Assembly (NCBI GenBank): GCA_964586775.1
Contig: CAZPJD010000184.1
Span: 1 to 64,000 of the forward strand
Reading direction: 5' to 3'
From: JADLEX01 sp964586775
Lineage (GTDB): Bacteria; Lernaellota; Lernaellaia; JACKCT01
Length of the DNA stretch: 64,000 bases
Shown: positions 28,744 through 38,576 of the stretch, one piece after another
Position numbering within the stretch: the first letter of the stretch is position 1
Layout of the letters: each line of letters starts with the position of its first letter
The notes under the pieces: model-generated
The model's database searches: none
What the model was told of the DNA's origin: nothing
What the model saw: only the letters and a program-made list of their open reading frames with translations
Position numbers and translations under genes: made by a program

Positions 28744-29160
28744 TCAGGGTCGCGCGTGGTCGGCGAGCATCTTGAAGATGTCGTTGGCCGATCGCGCGTA
28801 GCCGAGGGAAGCCTTGAACTCTTCGTTCATGAAGCACTCCCACGCCTTGTCGAGGATGTTGTTCGCGTTCTGGAACCACTCGAAGGAGGTCAGAACCGCG
28901 CCGTTGTAGCGGATGCGCTCGTCGCCGTAGTAAGCGGCCGGCGACCAGGTTCCGTTGACGTAGGTTTCGGAGAACATCGTCGCCGTGCGCTTTTGCACCA
29001 CGCTAACGCGGTCGAGCACCGCTTCGGCGAGGTTCATGAGCTGCGTGACGCTCACGCTCGGGACGGTCACGTCGTTCACGCGCGGCGGATCGGCGCTCGC
29101 GAAGGCGGGGATCAACATGGCGACGGTCAGGGCCACGACCAGCAGCGCTTTCTTCAACAT
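28744..29160 (-). CDS. Small secreted protein behind a sigma-54 promoter
   Basis: A 138-residue protein with a clear signal peptide ending near ASA-DPP (about residue 24). The mature part is probably helical (SVTQLMNLAEAVLDRVSVVQKR; NANNILDKAWECFMNEEF) with one Cys. GGGAGGAACC is the ribosome-binding site for ATG 29160. I know no family match. It stands alone, converging with ygiD, and its leader contains a near-perfect sigma-54 promoter, so it is probably expressed under a particular signal through an enhancer-binding protein. Extracytoplasmic location is inferred. Confidence 0.72.
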   Translation of the reverse strand: MLKKALLVVALTVAMLIPAFASADPPRVNDVTVPSVSVTQLMNLAEAVLDRVSVVQKRTATMFSETYVNGTWSPAAYYGDERIRYNGAVLTSFEWFQNANNILDKAWECFMNEEFKASLGYARSANDIFKMLADHARP

Positions 29161-29230
29161 TGGCGGTTCCTCCCTGGATCCAATTTCAGCTTCGCTACAG
29201 CACCGGTTCGCTCAGACAACCGGAGACCTT

Positions 29231-29247
29231 CGCAACCGTCGTGCCAA
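29231..29247 (-). promoter_or_regulatory. Sigma-54 (RpoN) promoter, -24/-12
   Basis: Minus-strand TTGGCACGACGGTTGCG matches the sigma-54 consensus TGGCACG-N4-TTGC almost base for base, with the invariant GG (29245-29244) and GC (29233-29232) ten bases apart. Predicted start of transcription is near 29220, giving a leader of about 60 bases before the secreted-protein gene at 29160. Confidence 0.75.
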
Positions 29248-29470
29248 GTTGTCCCCCTTGAAAGAAAAGAATTTTTCGTAAATAAATTCATATAGATACG
29301 ATGCGTCGCGTGACGTGGCTCGAATGGACTGCGCACGCGGGATTCAGGGTCGACACGAGAATTCGTAATGCAGGATTACCGCTCGCCATCCGACATTAAC
29401 GTCGAGAAAGGTCGCCTCGCGGCGCACTTTGGCCTCGTATCGCGGATTTTGTCCCCCGGTGGTCGTGGCG

Positions 29471-29500
29471 TTGTCGTCACGCACCGCGTCATGCTATAAA
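29471..29500 (+). promoter_or_regulatory. Putative sigma-70 promoter for gltB
   Basis: TTGTCG (29471-29476) and TATAAA (29495-29500) are 18 bases apart. The start of transcription would be near 29507, leaving a leader of about 215 bases before gltB. I cannot see a recognisable nitrogen-control site. Confidence 0.45.
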
Positions 29501-29721
29501 TCGCCGCTTAACGGGTGGCGTGACACGCGCGATTGGCGCACGGAGCATCTTCGGGCCGCCACTCGAACCGAATCATCTTTGTCCGAACCGCGCTCGGCGT
29601 CCCGACGACGACGTTGCGACGCCGTATTGCACGGTCGGCGCCGTTCCCGCGTTTTTCGGCGTGGGAATGGGAAACGGGTGCGAATTTGAACGAGAAACGT
29701 CAAACGAGTGAATTTCGGGAG

Positions 29722-32700
29722 ATGATCGACCGCTGGATCTTCCCCACCGGCCGCGACCACGACGCCTGCGGCGTGGGGGCGGTGTCGGTCGGGCGCACGC
29801 CGCAGGGACGCAAGGCGATCGACATGGCCCAGAAGGCTGTGTGCAACTTCGAGCATCGCGGCGCGTGCATGCCCGACGGCACGGGCGACGGCACGGGTTT
29901 TCTGACCGACATCCCCAAGCCGTTCTTCGCGCGGGCGCTGGCCGAGGCGACGCCGGGCGCGGAGACATCGTTTCTGGACGGTACGGGCTGGGGCGTCGCC
30001 ACGCTGTTCATCACGCCATCGCTGTCCGACGAGGCGGCCCGCGCCCTATGCGAAAAGGCCCTCGCGTCGATGGGCATCGCCGTCGCGCTTTGGCGGCACG
30101 TCCCCCTCGACCCCACGGGCCTCGGCAAGCTGGCGGCGAGCGCCACGCCGAACATGCGTCACGTGCTCATGCGCTGGACGCCGTGCGCGAGCGACGAATT
30201 GACGCTGCGCCTGCTTTTCAAGGTCCAGCGGCGACTGGAAGACAGCATCCGTGCGGCGGAGATGCCGATCTACATCGTGTCGTTCTCCGACCGCGTGCTC
30301 GTCTACAAGGCCATGGCGGCGGGGGCGCAATTCACGCGGCTCTTCCCCGATCTCACGGCGCGCGATTTCGAGGTCGGCACGGTCGTATTTCACCGGCGAT
30401 TCGCGACCAACACCTCGCCGAACTGGAACATGTGCCAGCCGTTTCGCCTGCTGTGCCACAACGGCGAAATCAACACGATCCAGGGCAATCGTCAGGCCGT
30501 GCGCACGTGGGAACGGTACGTCGCCGCGAGCGGCCGTTTTGAGGACGACTGGCCGGCGAACTCGCTGATCCCCAATCAGAGCGACAGCGCGGACCTCGAT
30601 GGCGCGGTGCAGGCGTACCACGCCGAAGGGCGCAGCCTCGCCTACGTGCTCGCGATCCTGATGCCCAAATCGTGGGAAAACTCGTCGCGCAACCTCGCGC
30701 CCGAGATGCGCGCGTTCTTCGAGTTCCACAAGCGCGCCATGGGTTCGATGGGTGCTTGGGAAGGCCCCGCGGCGATTCTCGCCTACGACGGACGCCAGCT
30801 CATCGCGTCGCTCGACCGCATGGGCCTTCGCCCGTTGCGCGTGAGCCAGAGCATCGACGGCACCTTCATGGCGGCGTCGGAGCACGGCATCTTCGAGCAC
30901 AACCCCGAGCAGATCGTCTTCCGCCAGCAGCTTACGCCCGGCGACCTCGTGCGTTTCGACCTCGAGACGCAGCGCATCGTCCACTCGGCCGACGTGTACT
31001 ATGAGATCCTGCGCGAAACCGCGCCGATGCTCAAAACCACGTTTCGCGACATCAACTCGCGTCAGATCCACGCGCCGACCAGTTACGGCATCGACGACAC
31101 GATCTCGCATCCCGATCTTTTCCATTTTCGGGGCCGCCTCGGCGCCTATCTGCGCGCCTGGGGATGGGACTCGAAGATGCGTCAGGAGAGCACCGATCAT
31201 CTGATCGACTTGGGCAAGGAAGAGATTTACTCGATGGGCTACGACCGGGCGATGCCCGCCCTGTCGATCGACGGCCCGACGCTCTACCAGTTCTTCCAGC
31301 AGCGGTTCGCGCTCGTCACCAACCCGCCGATCGACCCCTATCGCGAGGGTCGCGACATGGCGCTGGTGACCTATCTGGGGCGCATGCCCGACGTGCCCCC
31401 GCGCACCAGCCCGGATGCGGTGAACCTGCGCCTCAAGTCGCCGATCCTCACGATGCGCACCATCGGCGAGATCACGGCGTCGGAGCATATGCCCGCGCGC
31501 GTCGTGCGCACGATCTTCCCGGCGGGCGGCTCGGGCACCGACATGCGCGCCGCCCTCGACGGCGTGATCGAGAAGTCGCTTCAGGCCGCGCGCGAGGGCG
31601 TCGAGGTGGTGATCCTCTCGGATCGCGGCTGCTTCGCCGAAAACGCGTGGCCGATCCCCGCGCCGCTGGCCGTGTGCTCGGTCAACGATGCGCTCATCGA
31701 GCATGGGCTCCGGCCGCTCACGAGCATCGTGGTGCAGTCGGGCGAGATCGCCGAAGCGCACGACGTGGCGGTGCTGCTCTCGCTGGGCGCGACGGCGGTG
31801 CATCCGCACGCGCTGTTCCGCTACGCGATGGAGCGCAGCCGCATCAAGGGCCGCCAGATCGGCACCGGCATGAAGAACGCCACCGAGGGACTCGAAGAGG
31901 GCCTTCGCAAGATCATGTCGAAGATGGGCATTTGCACGATTCAGGGCTATCGCGGCTCGATGCTCTTCGAGGCCGTCGGCCTCGGCCCCGACGTGAAGAA
32001 GTACCTGCCGGGCATTCCGTCGCGCGTGGGCGGCGTCGATTTCGACGTGCTGGCGGGCGACATCGCGCACCGCGTGCGTCACGCGGCGGCGATCGACGAG
32101 CTGCCGGAGTTCGATTTCGACGAACGCAGCTACAACGACCCGATGCGCATCGCGCTGTGGGAGGTCGCGCGCACCGGAGGCGAACGCGAATGGAAGCGTT
32201 ACTCGCTGCTGACCGAAAGCCGCCGCCCCTGCACGATCCGCGACCTCGTACGGGTCGAGCCGCCCGAGGACGTCGAGCCCAAGGAGCCGCTGCCCGCGCA
32301 GGCGATCATGCGCGATTGCGCCTTCGGCGGCGGCATGTCGCACGGGGCGCTGACCGCGGGTGCGCACGGGGCCATTGCTCAGGCCGCGAACGAAATCGGC
32401 ATGCTGACCAACAGCGGCGAGGGCGGCGAAGACCGACGGCGCAACCGTACGGGCGATCTCGCGCACATGCGCAGCCGTATCCGCCAGGTCGCCACGGGCC
32501 GTTTCGGGGTCGACGCCGAATACCTCGTCAATGCCGATGAGATCCAGGTAAAGATGGCGCAGGGCGCCAAGCCCGGCGAGGGCGGCCAGCTCATGTCGGC
32601 GAAGGTGACCGACGAAATCGCGCGGCTTCGTTATTGCCGCCCCGGCATCGACCTCATCAGCCCGCCGCCGCACCACGACATCTATTCGATCGAGGACCTC

Positions 32701-34263
32701 AAGCAGCTCATCTACGATCTGCGCGCGGTGAATCCGCAGGCGAAGATCTCGGTGAAGCTGTGCGCCGTCACCGGCATCGGCACCATCGCCGCGGGCGTGG
32801 TGAAGGCCGGCGCGGACATCATCGAGATCGACGGCGTCGAGGGCAGTACCGGCGCGTCGCCGCGCTCGTCGCTGCAGCACACGGGTCTGCCCACCGAGCT
32901 CGGCCTTCGTGAGGTGCATCTGGCGCTCACCGAACTCGGCCTGCGCGACGGCGTGAAGCTGCGCGCCGGGGGCGGGGTCAAGACCGAATATGACGCCGTC
33001 AAATACATGCTCATGGGCGCGGACCAGTTCGTCCTCGCGACGACGCTGATGATCGCGCAGGGCTGCATCCACTGTAACTGCTGCCACCTCGGCACCTGCC
33101 CCACCTACATCGCGGGAATGAAGAACCCGCGCGCCGTCTGGCCGGGTTCGCACGCGCACGTCAAGAACTTCCTGCTCGCCTTCGGTCAGGGCGTGGCGGA
33201 GCTCGTCGCGAGACTCGGCTTCTCGCACCCCGAGGAACTCGTGGGGCGCGTCGACCTGCTGCGCCGCCGCGAGCTGTCCGAGATTTCGCGAAACCTGAAG
33301 GACGCCTACGGCTTCGAGCCCGAGCGCTTCCTGCAGCGCGCCGCGCAGATGGACCTTTCGCTCGTTCTGTCCGACGTGAAGGTCCACGCCGCCGATACCT
33401 GCGCCGCGAGCCGCACGTCGATCGACAACCTCGATCACTCGGTCCGCCTGCTGATGGAAGCCGACGACGAGCTGCGTAAGGCGATCGACGACGGCCGCCC
33501 ACTTCAGCGCCGCTACAAGGTGCACAGCAGCAGCTCGGTCGATTTCGGCGTCGGCGTGGCGGGGCGCATCGCGCGCAAGTGGGGCCGCGACGGCTGGCCC
33601 GCGGCCGGCACGATCCACCTGCACACCACCGGTACTGGCGGCCAAAGCTACGGCGCGTTCTGCGTGAAGGGCATGGACCTGCGCCACACGGGCTCATGCA
33701 ACGACCACGTGGGCAAGGGCATGAGCGGCGGGCGCATCGTCATCGCGCAGCCCGACAACTTTTCGGGCAAGACGTGGCAGACGACGCTCGTGGGCAACAC
33801 CGTGGCGTTCGGCGCGACGGGCGGCAAGCTCTTCATCCAGGGCCGTGGCGGCCAGCGCCTCGGCGTGCGCAACTCGGGCGCGACGATCGTTTGCGAGGGC
33901 GCGGGTCAATACGCGTGCGAGTACATGACCGCGGGCACCGTGGTGCTGCTCGGGCCCGTGGGCGACCACATCGGCGCGGGCATGACCGACGGCGTTGCCT
34001 ACCTCTACGACCCCGACGGCACGCAGGACGTGCGTTTCATGATCGACGAACGCAGCGTCGCGATCTCGACGCCGAGCGAGGACGAACTCTACGAGGTGCT
34101 CGCCGCGCTGCTCGACGAATACCACGAGGCGACGGGCTCGGCCCGCGCGATCGAGGCGCGCCAAAACCTGTATCAGTTCACGAAGATCACGCCGCTTGCG
34201 GCGGTGTACGAAGAGATGAAGAAGAAGTTCGCCGTCGATCTCGGCAAGACGATCGCGGGATAA
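29722..34263 (+). CDS. gltB: Glutamate synthase, large subunit
   Basis: A 1513-residue GltB, standard length. It makes glutamate from glutamine and 2-oxoglutarate. Domains in order: class II glutaminase, whose nucleophile is Cys16 in DACGVG (exposed after propeptide removal); central linking domain; FMN-binding synthase domain (about 800-1180) with SGEGGEDRRRNR; the 3Fe-4S cysteines in CIHCNCCHLGTCP near 1114; and a C-terminal beta-helix with Gly-rich repeats (about 1266-1500). The start is uncertain: ATG 29722 has GGGAG directly abutting it, so TTG 29686 in the same frame is an alternative that lengthens the propeptide by 12 residues. Confidence 0.94.
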   Translation: MIDRWIFPTGRDHDACGVGAVSVGRTPQGRKAIDMAQKAVCNFEHRGACMPDGTGDGTGFLTDIPKPFFARALAEATPGAETSFLDGTGWGVATLFITPSLSDEAARALCEKALASMGIAVALWRHVPLDPTGLGKLAASATPNMRHVLMRWTPCASDELTLRLLFKVQRRLEDSIRAAEMPIYIVSFSDRVLVYKAMAAGAQFTRLFPDLTARDFEVGTVVFHRRFATNTSPNWNMCQPFRLLCHNGEINTIQGNRQAVRTWERYVAASGRFEDDWPANSLIPNQSDSADLDGAVQAYHAEGRSLAYVLAILMPKSWENSSRNLAPEMRAFFEFHKRAMGSMGAWEGPAAILAYDGRQLIASLDRMGLRPLRVSQSIDGTFMAASEHGIFEHNPEQIVFRQQLTPGDLVRFDLETQRIVHSADVYYEILRETAPMLKTTFRDINSRQIHAPTSYGIDDTISHPDLFHFRGRLGAYLRAWGWDSKMRQESTDHLIDLGKEEIYSMGYDRAMPALSIDGPTLYQFFQQRFALVTNPPIDPYREGRDMALVTYLGRMPDVPPRTSPDAVNLRLKSPILTMRTIGEITASEHMPARVVRTIFPAGGSGTDMRAALDGVIEKSLQAAREGVEVVILSDRGCFAENAWPIPAPLAVCSVNDALIEHGLRPLTSIVVQSGEIAEAHDVAVLLSLGATAVHPHALFRYAMERSRIKGRQIGTGMKNATEGLEEGLRKIMSKMGICTIQGYRGSMLFEAVGLGPDVKKYLPGIPSRVGGVDFDVLAGDIAHRVRHAAAIDELPEFDFDERSYNDPMRIALWEVARTGGEREWKRYSLLTESRRPCTIRDLVRVEPPEDVEPKEPLPAQAIMRDCAFGGGMSHGALTAGAHGAIAQAANEIGMLTNSGEGGEDRRRNRTGDLAHMRSRIRQVATGRFGVDAEYLVNADEIQVKMAQGAKPGEGGQLMSAKVTDEIARLRYCRPGIDLISPPPHHDIYSIEDLKQLIYDLRAVNPQAKISVKLCAVTGIGTIAAGVVKAGADIIEIDGVEGSTGASPRSSLQHTGLPTELGLREVHLALTELGLRDGVKLRAGGGVKTEYDAVKYMLMGADQFVLATTLMIAQGCIHCNCCHLGTCPTYIAGMKNPRAVWPGSHAHVKNFLLAFGQGVAELVARLGFSHPEELVGRVDLLRRRELSEISRNLKDAYGFEPERFLQRAAQMDLSLVLSDVKVHAADTCAASRTSIDNLDHSVRLLMEADDELRKAIDDGRPLQRRYKVHSSSSVDFGVGVAGRIARKWGRDGWPAAGTIHLHTTGTGGQSYGAFCVKGMDLRHTGSCNDHVGKGMSGGRIVIAQPDNFSGKTWQTTLVGNTVAFGATGGKLFIQGRGGQRLGVRNSGATIVCEGAGQYACEYMTAGTVVLLGPVGDHIGAGMTDGVAYLYDPDGTQDVRFMIDERSVAISTPSEDELYEVLAALLDEYHEATGSARAIEARQNLYQFTKITPLAAVYEEMKKKFAVDLGKTIAG

Positions 34264-34275
34264 GGCCGGAATACG

Positions 34276-35625
34276 ATGACCAAAGCGATGAAACGCGATG
34301 ACGCCGCGACCGATTGGACGCCGCGGATCGCCCCCGACCAGATTCGGCGCAACTTCGCCGAGATCAAGCCGCCGCTGGCGGATCTGGAGGCGCTCGTCGA
34401 GGCGCAGCGCTGCCTGTATTGCGAATACGACGTGCCGTGTATGCGCGGGTGCCCGACCAAGATCGACATTCCGGGCTTCATTCGGCAGATCGGGGAGAAC
34501 GACCCCGAGGCCGCCGCGCGCACGATCCTCGCGTCCAACGTCTTCGGCGCCGTGTGCGCGCGCGTGTGCCCCGTCGAAAAGCTGTGCGAGAGCCTGTGCA
34601 TCTGCAACACGCTTCACGACAAACCGATCCCCATCGGCAAGCTCCAGCGGTTCGCGACCGACAAGCTGATGGCGTCGGGCCAGTTGCCGTTTCGGCGCGG
34701 CGAACCCACCGGGCGGCGCATCGCCATCGTCGGCGCGGGACCCGCGGGCGTGGCGGCGGCGTTCGAGCTGTCGCGATTTGGCCACGATGTGGTGATCTTC
34801 GAGAAGGAGCGCGAGCCCGGCGGCCTCGATCGCTACGGCATCGCCGAATACAAGATCGACGCGAACTTCGTCCGGCGCGAGATGGACTATCTGCTCAAGC
34901 TCGGCGGCTTCGAGATCAAGACGGGTCGCGCGCCGGTCGATCCGGGCAAGCTCAAAAAGCTGCTCGCCGACTATGACGCGGTGTTGATCGCCGTGGGACT
35001 CGGGCCGACGAAGAGCCTCGGCGTGCCGGGAGAGGACCTGCACGGCGTCGTGGACGCGCTTTCGTTCATCCGCCGGATCAAGACGCAGTCCCTCGACTCC
35101 GTTCCCGTCGGGCGGCGCGTCGTCGTCATCGGCGCGGGCAACACGGCCATCGACGCGGCGACGCAGGCCAAACGACTGGGCGCGGAGTCGGTGACGGTCG
35201 TGTATCGGCGCGGACGCGAGCACGCCAAATGCACCGACCACGAATATGAAATCTCGCTCGCCGATGGCTGCGAATGGATCTTCGACGCCGCGCCGGTCGA
35301 TGTCCTCGGCGACTCGAACGGTCATGTCACGAGCGCGCGCTTCAAGAAAGACGGCGAGGTCTTCGAACTGCCTTGCGATCACTTCATCAAGGCGATCGGG
35401 CAGGAGCCGTTCCCCTGGTTGCAAGAGGTGCCCGGCCTGGAACTCGAGCCCAATCGCACGATCAAGGTCGATCCCATCACGTGGATGACGAACGTGCCGG
35501 GGCTGTTCGCGGCGGGCGACTGCGTGAAACAGGCGAAAGAGGTCGTCAACGCCGTGTACGAGGGCAAGCGCGCCGCGCAGGCCATTGACGGGTGGATGGC
35601 CTTCGACGCCCCGAAATTCGATTAA
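34276..35625 (+). CDS. gltD: Glutamate synthase small subunit-like FAD/NAD(P) oxidoreductase
   Basis: A 449-residue flavoprotein. Two N-terminal 4Fe-4S sites: CLYCEYDVPCMRGCP (Cys46, 49, 55, 59) and CARVCPVEKLCESLC (94, 98, 104, 108). An FAD-binding GAGPAGVAAA lies at 153-162, an NAD(P) site VVVIGAGNTAID near 290, and the closing GLFAAGDC near 415. It is 12 bases after gltB, so it most likely passes NAD(P)H electrons to GltB. The cysteine pattern with PTKIDIPGFI is also that of the PreT/dihydropyrimidine dehydrogenase branch, so the symbol rests partly on position. Confidence 0.82.
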   Translation: MTKAMKRDDAATDWTPRIAPDQIRRNFAEIKPPLADLEALVEAQRCLYCEYDVPCMRGCPTKIDIPGFIRQIGENDPEAAARTILASNVFGAVCARVCPVEKLCESLCICNTLHDKPIPIGKLQRFATDKLMASGQLPFRRGEPTGRRIAIVGAGPAGVAAAFELSRFGHDVVIFEKEREPGGLDRYGIAEYKIDANFVRREMDYLLKLGGFEIKTGRAPVDPGKLKKLLADYDAVLIAVGLGPTKSLGVPGEDLHGVVDALSFIRRIKTQSLDSVPVGRRVVVIGAGNTAIDAATQAKRLGAESVTVVYRRGREHAKCTDHEYEISLADGCEWIFDAAPVDVLGDSNGHVTSARFKKDGEVFELPCDHFIKAIGQEPFPWLQEVPGLELEPNRTIKVDPITWMTNVPGLFAAGDCVKQAKEVVNAVYEGKRAAQAIDGWMAFDAPKFD

Positions 35626-35635
35626 GGACCGCCGC

Positions 35636-36670
35636 GTGGAATTCGACGCCTATCACCCGGCAAGCGGCGACGGCTGGCGGCTCTACGTCCGCCGCGCCAC
35701 CAATCCCGCGCGATTCAATCCCGACCTGCGTCCGCTCGCCATCGTGCCCGGCTACGGGATGAATTCGTACATCTTCGGTTGGCATCCGCGCGGCGAGTCG
35801 ATGATCGACTACCTCACCGACGCCGGCTTCGAAGTCTGGACGATGAACTTCCGCTGCCAGGACCAGACGGTGAACGAGGGCGGGCGGCGGCGATATGGAT
35901 TCGCCGACATCGTGCTGCGCGACCTGCCCGCGGCGATCGGCTGCATCATGGAGCACACGCGCTCGCGCCGCGACCGGCTCGACATCATCGGCTGCTCGCT
36001 CGGCGGCACGTATCTCTACGCCTATCTCGTCATGCGGCCGGACAATCCGCTCGGAAACGTCGTGGCGATGGGCGCGCCCCTGCGTTGGGATCACGTGCAT
36101 CCGATCTTTCGCGTGCTCTTCGCCAAACCGAAGCTGCTCGGTCTCCTCGCCCTGCGGGGCACGCGCACACTCGCGCGCTGCGCGCTGCCGATCGCGGCGA
36201 AGATCCCCGGATTTTTGCACATCTACCTGCACCCCAAGAGCGTCGATCTGTCGAAGCCCGACATGCTCGTGAAGACGGTCGAGGACCCCAATCCGCAACT
36301 GAACGAAGAGATCGCGCGCTGGATGCTCGCCGCCGATCTCATCATCGACGGCGTGAATGTCAGCGAGGGCATGGCGGCGGTGACGAACCCGCTTTACCTG
36401 ATGCTCGCGTGCGCCGACGGCATCGTGCCCGAGGCGACGGCGCTCTCGGCGGCGCGGCTCGCGGCTTCGACGGTGAAGGACGTCATCACGGTCGGCGACG
36501 CGGACTACCCGATGGCGCACGCCGACATGTTCATCTCCGACGAGGCGCACCAACGCGTCTTTGTTCCGCTCGCGGATTGGCTGGTCGCGCATCAGGACGG
36601 CGCGCGCGCCGATCAGACCGTCTCGGCCCCCGCCGAGCCCGCGTCGTCGCGGCGCAAGCGACGCGGCTGA
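35636..36670 (+). CDS. Alpha/beta-hydrolase fold protein
   Basis: A 344-residue alpha/beta hydrolase. VPGYGMNSYIF supplies the oxyanion-hole strand, the nucleophile elbow is GCSLGG with Ser121, and a probable Asp (ADGIVPEAT) and His (YPMAHADMF, near 294) complete a triad. The level of similarity to PHA-synthase-like or lipase-like hydrolases is suggested by WTMNFRCQDQ, but the substrate is unknown. GTG 35636 follows AAGGA and is 11 bases after the gltD-like stop, so it may share that transcript. The last 58 bases overlap the 3' end of the CoA-transferase gene on the opposite strand. Confidence 0.78.
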   Translation: MEFDAYHPASGDGWRLYVRRATNPARFNPDLRPLAIVPGYGMNSYIFGWHPRGESMIDYLTDAGFEVWTMNFRCQDQTVNEGGRRRYGFADIVLRDLPAAIGCIMEHTRSRRDRLDIIGCSLGGTYLYAYLVMRPDNPLGNVVAMGAPLRWDHVHPIFRVLFAKPKLLGLLALRGTRTLARCALPIAAKIPGFLHIYLHPKSVDLSKPDMLVKTVEDPNPQLNEEIARWMLAADLIIDGVNVSEGMAAVTNPLYLMLACADGIVPEATALSAARLAASTVKDVITVGDADYPMAHADMFISDEAHQRVFVPLADWLVAHQDGARADQTVSAPAEPASSRRKRRG

Positions 36671-38394
36671 GCCTTCGCGGCGGCAGCCTCGACCGGCCAC
36701 GCAAGGCGGAATCCCTCACCGGTGACGATCTCGCGCGCGACGACGGGCACATCGCCCTTCGGCGGTAGCACCACCTTCATCGGGCAGCCGCGCACGATGT
36801 CGCGATCGATGTCGATGCCGGGCATCACCTCGACCAACATCATGCCGCGCTTCGTCAACCGGAAGACACCGACGTTCGTGACGTAGTGAACCGTCTTGCC
36901 CCGGCGCAGCGCCTCGGACCCGTTGAACGTGATCTGCGAGACGGCGTCCTTGAATTTTGGCTCACCGCGCTTCGCGATACGCACCGATCCGTTCTCGACG
37001 CGCACGTCGCCGTGCGCCATCCACGAGCCGACGAACAGGATGTTGCGCGCGGCGGCCACGAGATCCGGCAACCCGCCGGGCCCGACGTAGTTGATCATCT
37101 TCGGCCCGCGCTTCGAGACGTTGATGTTGCCGTGCGAGTCGGCCTCGAGTACGCCGAGCATGGTGACGTCGAGGTGGTCGTAGGCCATGTGGAAGATCCG
37201 CGCCGAGGTGATGATTTTTTGAGGACGCACCGCGGAGCCGAAGAAAATCCCCGGCGCGGGCAGGCCGCCGAGCACGCCGGTTTCGGTGAAGAACGTCACC
37301 TCGTCCTGCAACCCGCCCTCGTAGATGAGTCGGCAGACCTCTTCGGGCAGGCCGGTGCCGATGTTGATGAGCGCGCCGCGACGCGCGAGACGCATGAAGA
37401 CCGACGCCGCGAGCCGGGCCGTGGCGAGCTCGATGGGCGTGCGCACCGGCGCGATCTTGAGGATGTCGTTGGCGAACTTCAGCTTCTCGACGACATGGTG
37501 GACGTCGGTCTCTTCGCGGTGCTCGACGGTGAACCCGGGCCAATAGCGGCGCTGGGGGATCGAGCCCGTCTGCTCGCTGCGCGAGTTGACGACGATGTGA
37601 TCGACCTTGTCCGCCGGGATGAAAATCTCGGCCTCGTTCTTTTCAATGATGTCTGAAACGCTGGCGATCACGAGTCCGCCATCGGCTTTGGTGGCGAGCG
37701 CGCTCTCGTAAGCCTCGGTCATCGTCGAGGCGTGGCGTTTGTAAATGTTGCCCTCGGCGTCGGCGTAAGGCGCGACAAAGAGCGCCACGTCGAACCGCGG
37801 GAACGTGAAACGAAGTTTGTCGCCGGCGCGCTCGATGAGCGACATCGTTTGCGTCGCGCCGCCGACGTACGATCCGCCGCCCACGGTGGGATCGAGAAAG
37901 GTGCCGAGGGCGGTGTCGTGTTCGATCCACCGCTCGCCGCGCGCCTTGGCTTCGAGCAAAAAGGTCTGCATCCCCTGCGCCATCGTGTGCAGCTCGATCC
38001 GTCCCTCGTCCGCTGCGGTCAAAAGCGCCCGGGCGGTTTCGAGGTGCCCCGCCACGAAACGCGAGATGAGCCCCGGCGCGTTCAGCTCCTCGATGGTGCC
38101 CGGCACGCGCCCGCGCCCGCCCTGCGCTCCCACGACGATCCACGTCAGATTCTTCGGATGCGCCGACTGCGCGAAGCGCTCCTTGATCGCCCAGAAAAAG
38201 ATCGAGCAGCGCGCGTTCGCCGCCATGCCCGACGAAAAAATCGTCGCGCCGTCGGGGATCATCTCGACGGCCCGGCGGGCGGTGATGAACTTGGGGTGCG
38301 CGATCGGGGGTTTTTCGTCGATGTCGCGAAGGTTCCAGGTGGCGCGCCAGCGCGCGATGTGCAGCAGCAATTCGGCTTTTTCCAGTGTATTCAT
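36613..38394 (-). CDS. Acyl-CoA:acetate/3-ketoacid CoA-transferase, YdiF-like
   Basis: A 593-residue family I CoA-transferase with alpha and beta halves in one chain. The first half holds FITARRAVEMIPDGATIFSS and the glycine-rich VVGAQGGRGR region; the second half has RRGALINIGTGLPEEVC and FFTETGVLGGLP. The Glu of TETG is at the position of the catalytic glutamate that forms the glutamyl-CoA intermediate. Length fits YdiF/acetate CoA-transferases. ATG 38394 was chosen; a TTG four codons upstream is possible. Acyl substrate not determined. A last Ala/Arg-rich tail overlaps the hydrolase gene. Confidence 0.83.
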   Translation of the reverse strand: MNTLEKAELLLHIARWRATWNLRDIDEKPPIAHPKFITARRAVEMIPDGATIFSSGMAANARCSIFFWAIKERFAQSAHPKNLTWIVVGAQGGRGRVPGTIEELNAPGLISRFVAGHLETARALLTAADEGRIELHTMAQGMQTFLLEAKARGERWIEHDTALGTFLDPTVGGGSYVGGATQTMSLIERAGDKLRFTFPRFDVALFVAPYADAEGNIYKRHASTMTEAYESALATKADGGLVIASVSDIIEKNEAEIFIPADKVDHIVVNSRSEQTGSIPQRRYWPGFTVEHREETDVHHVVEKLKFANDILKIAPVRTPIELATARLAASVFMRLARRGALINIGTGLPEEVCRLIYEGGLQDEVTFFTETGVLGGLPAPGIFFGSAVRPQKIITSARIFHMAYDHLDVTMLGVLEADSHGNINVSKRGPKMINYVGPGGLPDLVAAARNILFVGSWMAHGDVRVENGSVRIAKRGEPKFKDAVSQITFNGSEALRRGKTVHYVTNVGVFRLTKRGMMLVEVMPGIDIDRDIVRGCPMKVVLPPKGDVPVVAREIVTGEGFRLAWPVEAAAAKAQPRRLRRDDAGSAGAETV

Positions 38395-38576
38395 GGCGTA
38401 GCCCAAGGGATGAGGATGAGAAGTTGGCGGGCGGGAACGTCCGTCGGCGCGCCCGAGCGACGCGCCGTCACGGATTTAGCGCCCTTCGCGCCGATTTTCA
38501 AGAAAAATCGATATGAACGTCGAATCGCACACGATGCGCGGACGGGCCGAGCGCTGACCCGTCCGCGGACTTTCGA

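Larger units (their letters stand above)
29161..29721. other. 560-base gene-free divergent regulatory region
   Basis: No supported gene. It holds the sigma-54 promoter and leader of the minus-strand secreted protein on the left, an AT-rich stretch around 29265-29305 (unusual against the surrounding GC) that could be an enhancer or upstream element, and a sigma-70-like promoter for gltB on the right. Short plus-strand frames here have Arg/Ser-rich noise composition. Confidence 0.6.

Noticed and set aside
29429..29689. 86-residue plus-strand frame upstream of gltB
   Set aside because: Arg/Ser-rich composition and no ribosome-binding site. It lies in the gltB leader.
30046..33687. 1213-residue open frame on the strand opposite gltB
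   Set aside because: It is a mirror frame of GC-rich coding DNA, rich in Arg, His and Asp, without domains. gltB has full family similarity on the other strand.
29722..34263. Archaeal-type or split glutamate synthase
   Set aside because: All bacterial GltB domains are fused in one chain in the normal order.
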